Shown here piece after piece: positions 14,633 through 17,603 of a DNA stretch of 17,603 bases; position 1 is the stretch's first letter, and each line of letters begins with the position of its first letter. The notes beneath the pieces were generated by a model. That model worked only from the letters and a program-made list of their open reading frames with translations, was not told where the DNA came from and did not search any database. Made by a program: the position numbers and the translations under genes. Origin of the DNA: Prevotella sp. UBA2739 (lineage in GTDB: Bacteria; Bacteroidota; Bacteroidia; Bacteroidales; Bacteroidaceae); NCBI GenBank assembly GCA_002353525.1, contig DEJV01000067.1:40244-57846 (forward strand). Reading direction: 5' to 3'.

Positions 14633-14761
14633 TTCGAGGGTACGAAGGTACGGGGGTGCGAAGGTACGAGAATACTCTTTTTGATTAATACTACAATTAA
14701 AAATCTCCATAGGCGAGGCTATTCTCGTACCTTCGCACCCACGCACCCTCGTACCCTCGAA
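14633..14761. repeat. REP-like palindrome, copy 2 (8-bp-unit arms)
   Basis: 41-bp arms (14633-14673 and 14721-14761) match as inverted copies with three mismatches, around a 47-bp spacer. The units are again 8 bp (GGGTACGA, AGGTACGG, GGGTGCGA, AGGTACGA). As in copy 1, the left arm ends AGAATAC and the spacer ends GCGAGGCTA, so the two are members of one family. It lies about 1.1 kb downstream of the RAYT gene and about 55 bases left of the DnaA boxes. Confidence 0.88.
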
Positions 14762-14782
14762 ACATCCACACCTTCTTACCCC

Positions 14783-15110
14783 TGAAAAAAAACTTCGAAA
14801 ATATATAAAAAAACCTGTGGATAACTATGTGGATAACTTGTGTAAAAAGCTGTGGATAACCTTTCGGGGGTCTCGGAATGTGGAAAAATAGGTTGTTTTC
14901 CACAGGCATTCCCACATTTTTCCACAATTTTGCACCGAAAAAAGATATAAACTTATTATCTTTGCAACGGAAAGGAAAAATGTGGATAACGTGGAAAGAT
15001 GGCTGATAGTCAGCAAGTAACTGTCAACAGCCATTGTGCATAAATAAAAACCACGGGTGGATAACTTCCTGTGCAAGTATTTTGGCAGAAAGTTTTGCAC
15101 TTATCCACGC
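14783..15110. other. Candidate chromosomal replication origin (oriC): DnaA-box cluster
   Basis: Nine sites match TTWTNCACA. On the minus strand they start at 14816, 14828, 14839, 14851, 14879, 14981 and 15035; on the plus strand at 14896 and 14918. Four of them (14816, 14828, 14851, 14981) are perfect TTATCCACA. One-mismatch boxes lie at 15056, 15101 and, just outside, 15171. The first four are in the same orientation at 12-, 11- and 12-base steps, about one helical turn, which suits a DnaA filament. An AT-rich stretch with AAAATATATAAAAAAA (14783-14815) sits directly beside them, as a duplex-unwinding element would. Flanking genes diverge (RteC-like leftward, nadA rightward). Sampled coding lines on the plus strand shift from C-rich in left-side genes to G-rich in nadA. 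dnaA itself is not in the window. Confidence 0.65.
14957..14964 (+). promoter_or_regulatory. -7 element of nadA
   Basis: TATCTTTG followed by C. The nearest upstream TTTG (14929-14932) is 24 bases away, wider than usual. Transcription from here would cross the right half of the DnaA-box cluster and give a leader of about 250 bases before ATG 15226. Confidence 0.5.
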
Positions 15111-15225
15111 CACATCATCCTTATCATTCTATTTTAAAAAAAGAAAAAGAAAGAAAAGATTATAATGTTTGGTGGATAAGACGGATAACATTGCCGCTGT
15201 GTCTGCCCTAGAAAAAAGAGAAACT

Positions 15226-16215
15226 ATGATAAAACAAGAATGGAAAGAGAAGGGTTTCATCGACGAGGCGGTCGATGAGTCGGTGGATTTGAAAAGCGAG
15301 ATCCGTCGGTTGGCTGCAGAGAAGCATGCGGTGATTCTGGCGCACTATTATACGGTGGGCGAGATACAAGAGGTGGCCGACTTCATTGGCGACTCGCTGG
15401 CACTGGCGCGCAAGGCTGCCGAGACCGATGCCGACATGATCGTGATGTGCGGCGTGCACTTCATGGCCGAGACGTGCAAGATACTCTCGCCCGAGAAGGT
15501 GGTGCTCTGTCCCGACCTCAACGCAGGCTGTTCGCTGGCCGACTCGTGTAAGGCCGACGACCTAAGGAAGTTTAAAGACGAGCATCCAGGCTATCAGGTC
15601 ATCAGCTATGTGAACACTACAGCAGCCGTGAAGGCGCTCACCGACGTGGTGGTGACCAGTGGCAACGCGAAGAAGATTGTGGACACGTTCCCGCAGGATG
15701 CGAAGCTCATCTTCGGTCCCGACTACAACCTGGGCTCGTATATCAACTCGATTACCGGCCGTGAGATGCTGTTGTGGAATGGCGGCTGTCATGTGCACGA
15801 GCGTTTCTCGGTGCCCGAGATTGTGAAGCTGAAGGAGCAATATCCCGATGCCCTGGTGCTGGCGCATCCCGAGTGTAAGGGTCCGGTGCTGGCCATTGCC
15901 GATGTGGTGGGTTCTACGGCGGTGCTGCTGAAGTATGCCATCGAGCATCCTGAGGGTGAGTATATTGTGGCCACGGAGGCCGGCATCCTGCACGAGATGC
16001 AACGCAACTGTCCGCAGACGGTGTTCCATCCCGTTCCGCCAGAGGTGAGCGAGGGATCGATAGGTTGCCACTGCAACGAGTGCGACTATATGAAGATGAA
16101 CACGCTTCTTAAAATCTATAATGCCTTGCGCTATGAGTGGCCTACGGTGGAGGTAGATCCCGACATTGCCCGCGAGGCCGTGAAGCCGATCAACAGAATG
16201 CTGGAGCTCTCGTAG
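15226..16215 (+). CDS. nadA: Quinolinate synthase A
   Basis: 329 residues from ATG 15226. The frame can be extended to TTG 15169, but that start falls inside a DnaA-like box and adds residues not typical of the family; GAAAAAAGAGAAACT precedes the ATG. NadA condenses iminoaspartate with dihydroxyacetone phosphate to quinolinate in de novo NAD synthesis and carries a [4Fe-4S] cluster. The three cluster cysteines are visible: C75 (VMCGVHFMAE), C188 (GGCHVHE) and C286 (CDYMKMNTL). Other family motifs are AVILAHYYTVGEIQEVADF at the front, DLNAGCSLADSC, HPECKGPV and FHPVPP. Length is typical. The usual partners nadB and nadC are not next to it here. Sampled plus-strand lines are G-rich, unlike the plus-strand genes on the left. 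Confidence 0.97.
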   Translation: MIKQEWKEKGFIDEAVDESVDLKSEIRRLAAEKHAVILAHYYTVGEIQEVADFIGDSLALARKAAETDADMIVMCGVHFMAETCKILSPEKVVLCPDLNAGCSLADSCKADDLRKFKDEHPGYQVISYVNTTAAVKALTDVVVTSGNAKKIVDTFPQDAKLIFGPDYNLGSYINSITGREMLLWNGGCHVHERFSVPEIVKLKEQYPDALVLAHPECKGPVLAIADVVGSTAVLLKYAIEHPEGEYIVATEAGILHEMQRNCPQTVFHPVPPEVSEGSIGCHCNECDYMKMNTLLKIYNALRYEWPTVEVDPDIAREAVKPINRMLELS

Positions 16216-16243
16216 ACCACGAATTTTTCTGAAGGAGTTTTTT

Positions 16244-16366
16244 CGACCACGAATTTTTCGAATGGAGCGAATTTTTTAGAGGGTTGCGTCATTTTTTTCG
16301 AATGAAACGAATGGTGATGGCACAATTTTTAAAAAAAAATCGGAGAATTCGAAAAATTCGTGGTCG
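16244..16366. repeat. Inverted repeat, 20-bp arms, after nadA
   Basis: CGACCACGAATTTTTCGAAT (16244-16263) is repeated inverted and exact at 16347-16366, around an 83-base spacer with further CGAAT pieces. A partial direct copy of the left arm (GACCACGAATTTTTC) starts at the last base of the nadA stop codon. It may form the 3' structure of the nadA transcript or be a dispersed palindromic repeat. Confidence 0.85.
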
Positions 16367-16375
16367 GATTGTTTT

Positions 16376-16603
16376 GATTTGTTAAGAAATGAGGTGGTGA
16401 TTTGTTATGAAATTGATAAGTGATTTGTTATGAAATTGATGAGTGATTTGTTATGAAATTGATGAGTGATTTGTTATGAAATTGATGAGTGATTTGTTAA
16501 GAAATGAGGGTGTAATTTGTTAAGAAATTGAGGGGTAATTTGTTAGCAAATGGCGAGGTGATTTCTTAAGAAATTGAGGGGTGATTTGTTGGCAAATGGC
16601 TTT
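16376..16603. repeat. Ten 23-bp tandem repeats (iteron-like)
   Basis: Contiguous units of about 23 bp with consensus GTGATTTGTTATGAAATTGA. Four central units (about 16397-16488) are nearly identical; the outer ones diverge (AAGAAATGAGG, GGCAAATGGC). There are no spacers and no coding frame through the array. The graded divergence at the ends is typical of a tandem array maintained by slippage. Confidence 0.88.
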
Positions 16604-16653
16604 TGGGAGATTGGAGAGGGATGAAAGAGATGGAAAATACTAAGTGTTAAGTA

Positions 16654-16684
16654 TTGCAAAATTGAAGAATTGTTTGTATCTTTG
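16654..16684 (+). promoter_or_regulatory. Promoter of the TonB-dependent receptor gene
   Basis: TTG (16654-16656), 20 bases, TATCTTTG (16677-16684), followed by CGG: a full Bacteroidetes promoter match. It predicts a start near 16691 and a leader of about 250 bases. Confidence 0.75.
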
Positions 16685-16701
16685 CGGCGTGATGGATGGG
16701 G

Positions 16702-16722
16702 GGTGACGTGACACACGTCACC
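16702..16722 (+). promoter_or_regulatory. Leader hairpin at the start of the receptor transcript
   Basis: Perfect 9-bp inverted repeat GGTGACGTG / CACGTCACC with a 3-base loop (ACA), about ten bases after the predicted transcription start. It could be a 5' stabilising hairpin or, as DNA, a dimeric regulator's operator. Confidence 0.6.
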
Positions 16723-16880
16723 TGCTGAGAAAAAGGTTCTGATATTCACCTGCTGAAAAAAAGGTTCTGATATTCACTTGCTGAGAAGAGGTTGAGTATT
16801 GGCCTGCTGAGAAAAAGGTTCTGATATTCACTTGCTGAGAAGAGGTTGAGTATTGGCCTGCTGAGAAAGGTTCGAGTATT
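16721..16880 (+). repeat. Tandem repeats in the TonB receptor leader
   Basis: Six contiguous units in two types. Type A, 28 bp, begins CCTGCTGAGAAAAAGGTTCT (16721, 16749, 16803). Type B, 26 bp, begins CTTGCTGAGAAGAGGTTGAG (16777, 16831), with a shortened variant at 16857. The order A-A-B-A-B-B' implies a duplicated 54-bp A+B block. All units share C-Y-TGCTGA-RAA-GGTT. The array lies wholly in the predicted 5' UTR, ending about 58 bases before the start codon. Confidence 0.85.
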
Positions 16881-16938
16881 TTTTCCTGTATTCTGTGTAT
16901 GAAATAATATCATTAAAGTTTGTAACTAATCATTGACT

Positions 16939-17603
16939 ATGCAAAACAACCTAGTAAAAAAGGCTGTCCTGCCGTTGCTGTTGTGGTGCCTGTGCCTGGG
17001 TGCAACAGCCCAGAAAAACAGTTCTGGGGCAAGAGGCGGACACACAGTCTCTATCGAGGTGCTGGAGAAAGGCACCAAGGAGGCTGTCATTATGGGTACC
17101 TGTCAGCTGAAGCCGACGGGTGCGATGACCGTTACCGACATGGACGGTAAGGCTACGTTTAAGAATGTTCCTAACGGGACATACACGCTCATCATCTCGT
17201 ATGTGGGCTTTGAGCCAATCACCACTCAGGTGAAGGTGGACCGCAACATGAACATGAAGTTCCAGATGACGCCCACGTCGCTGGCACTGAAAGAGGTGAC
17301 GGTGACTGCCAAGCGCAACGAGAGCGGTACTTCGACCAGCTCGATAGTGGGCCGTCAGGCTATCGACCACCTGCAGGCCAACTCGCTGGCCGACATCATG
17401 CAGCTGATTCCCGGTCAGCTGATGGGCAATCAGGACCTCACCTCTCAGTCGAACCTGCAGTTGCGCACACTGGTGAACAACAATACCAGTGCCTTCGGTA
17501 GCTCGATTGTCGTAGACGGCATGCCCATGTCGAACAACGGTAATGTGAGCCAGGGCTCGTTCTCGGCCACGTCGTTTGTCGGTACCGACCTGCGACAAGT
17601 GTC
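16939..17603 (+). CDS. TonB-dependent outer-membrane receptor, C-terminus cut by window edge
   Basis: 221 residues visible of a receptor that normally has 700-1000. A signal peptide (KKAVLPLLLWCLCLGATAQ) ends near residue 24 with Gln as the first mature residue. Residues 30-120 form a carboxypeptidase-regulatory-like beta domain (TVTDMDGKATFKNVPNGTY, TLIISYVGFEPITTQVKV). From about 122 the plug domain begins (LKEVTVTAKR, a TonB-box-like strand; SLADIMQLIPGQL; SSIVVDGMPMSNNG). Such proteins import large or scarce ligands (glycans, iron complexes, vitamins) using TonB energy; the ligand cannot be read here. It is related to SusC-type receptors in general layout, but whether a SusD partner follows lies outside the window. 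Its transcript has a well-formed promoter and a long repeat-bearing leader, suggesting post-transcriptional control (inference). Confidence 0.92.
   Translation, partial: MQNNLVKKAVLPLLLWCLCLGATAQKNSSGARGGHTVSIEVLEKGTKEAVIMGTCQLKPTGAMTVTDMDGKATFKNVPNGTYTLIISYVGFEPITTQVKVDRNMNMKFQMTPTSLALKEVTVTAKRNESGTSTSSIVGRQAIDHLQANSLADIMQLIPGQLMGNQDLTSQSNLQLRTLVNNNTSAFGSSIVVDGMPMSNNGNVSQGSFSATSFVGTDLRQV

Larger units (their letters stand above)
14493..15225. other. Intergenic region holding palindrome, DnaA-box cluster and nadA leader
   Basis: No protein-coding gene is supported. Short minus-strand frames at 14697-14927 and 14825-15100 cross the palindrome and the DnaA boxes and look like artefacts. From left to right it holds the promoter area of the RteC-like gene, palindrome copy 2 (14633-14761), an AT-rich stretch (14783-14815), the DnaA-box cluster (14816-15109), and the nadA promoter inside that cluster. 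Confidence 0.8.
16216..16938. other. Intergenic region with palindrome, tandem repeats and leader
   Basis: No gene is supported. In order it contains the CGACCACGAATTTTTCGAAT palindrome (16244-16366) with a preceding direct copy of one arm at about 16215, ten 23-bp tandem units (16376-16603), a promoter (16654-16684), a 9-bp hairpin (16702-16722) and a second tandem array (16721-16880). Frames at 16131-16325 and 16543-16749 on the minus strand read through repeats and are not convincing. Confidence 0.8.

Noticed and set aside
14825..15100. Possible 91-residue minus-strand protein
   Set aside because: It reads through DnaA boxes (STRGFYL, KLST), has no ribosome-binding context and overlaps the nadA promoter.
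16376..16880. Possible CRISPR array
   Set aside because: The repeats are contiguous with no unique spacers, and no cas genes are present.
16216..16938. nadB/nadC following nadA
   Set aside because: No coding frame of that kind is present; only repeats and the leader of the next gene.

Overview
The window looks like chromosomal DNA from a Bacteroidetes, most likely a Prevotella relative. The evidence is Bacteroidetes-type promoters (TAnnTTTG, several with TTG 20 bases upstream), an HU/'smalltalk' gene pair, a TonB-dependent receptor with a carboxypeptidase-regulatory-like N-terminus, a lipoprotein with an acidic surface-export-like tail after its lipobox Cys, and signal peptides that place Gln at the predicted mature N-terminus. 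No rRNA, tRNA, CRISPR array or classical insertion sequence was seen.

Layout. 1-1535 (-): Na/Pi cotransporter, cut by the left edge. 1706-3367 (+): TGS-domain uridine/nucleoside kinase. 3374-3506: REP-like palindrome built of 8-bp units. 3557-5176 (+): long-chain acyl-CoA ligase-like enzyme. 5271-5834 (+): lipoprotein of unknown function. 5895-6754 (-): promoter, HU-like DNA-binding protein, a 14-bp repeat patch, a 35-residue smalltalk protein and a terminator. 6786-6889: a second palindrome type. 6892-12153 (-): an apparent three-gene operon of secreted proteins (beta-helix, 1006-residue YWxD-repeat protein, LRR protein with a possible type IX sorting tail). 12349-13563 (+): a REP-associated tyrosine transposase (RAYT) with an extra C-terminal domain. 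13536-14492 (-): M15 peptidase and an RteC-like protein. 14633-14761: second copy of the 8-bp-unit palindrome. 14783-15110: a dense DnaA-box cluster that looks like a replication origin. 15226-16215 (+): nadA. 16216-16938: a third palindrome type, ten 23-bp tandem repeats, and a promoter with a long repeat-filled leader. 16939-end (+): TonB-dependent receptor, cut by the right edge.

The strongest leads are: (1) a candidate oriC between the RteC-like gene and nadA, with four same-orientation DnaA boxes spaced 11-12 bp apart beside an AT-rich stretch; (2) a RAYT with an apparent Rossmann/DprA-like C-terminal extension, in the same window as two copies of a roughly 130-bp palindrome that could be its substrate; (3) the repeat-filled leader of the TonB receptor; (4) the secreted three-gene operon, whose beta-helix gene has a sharply AT-rich central patch. 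All functional statements are from reading the sequence; no database search was run.
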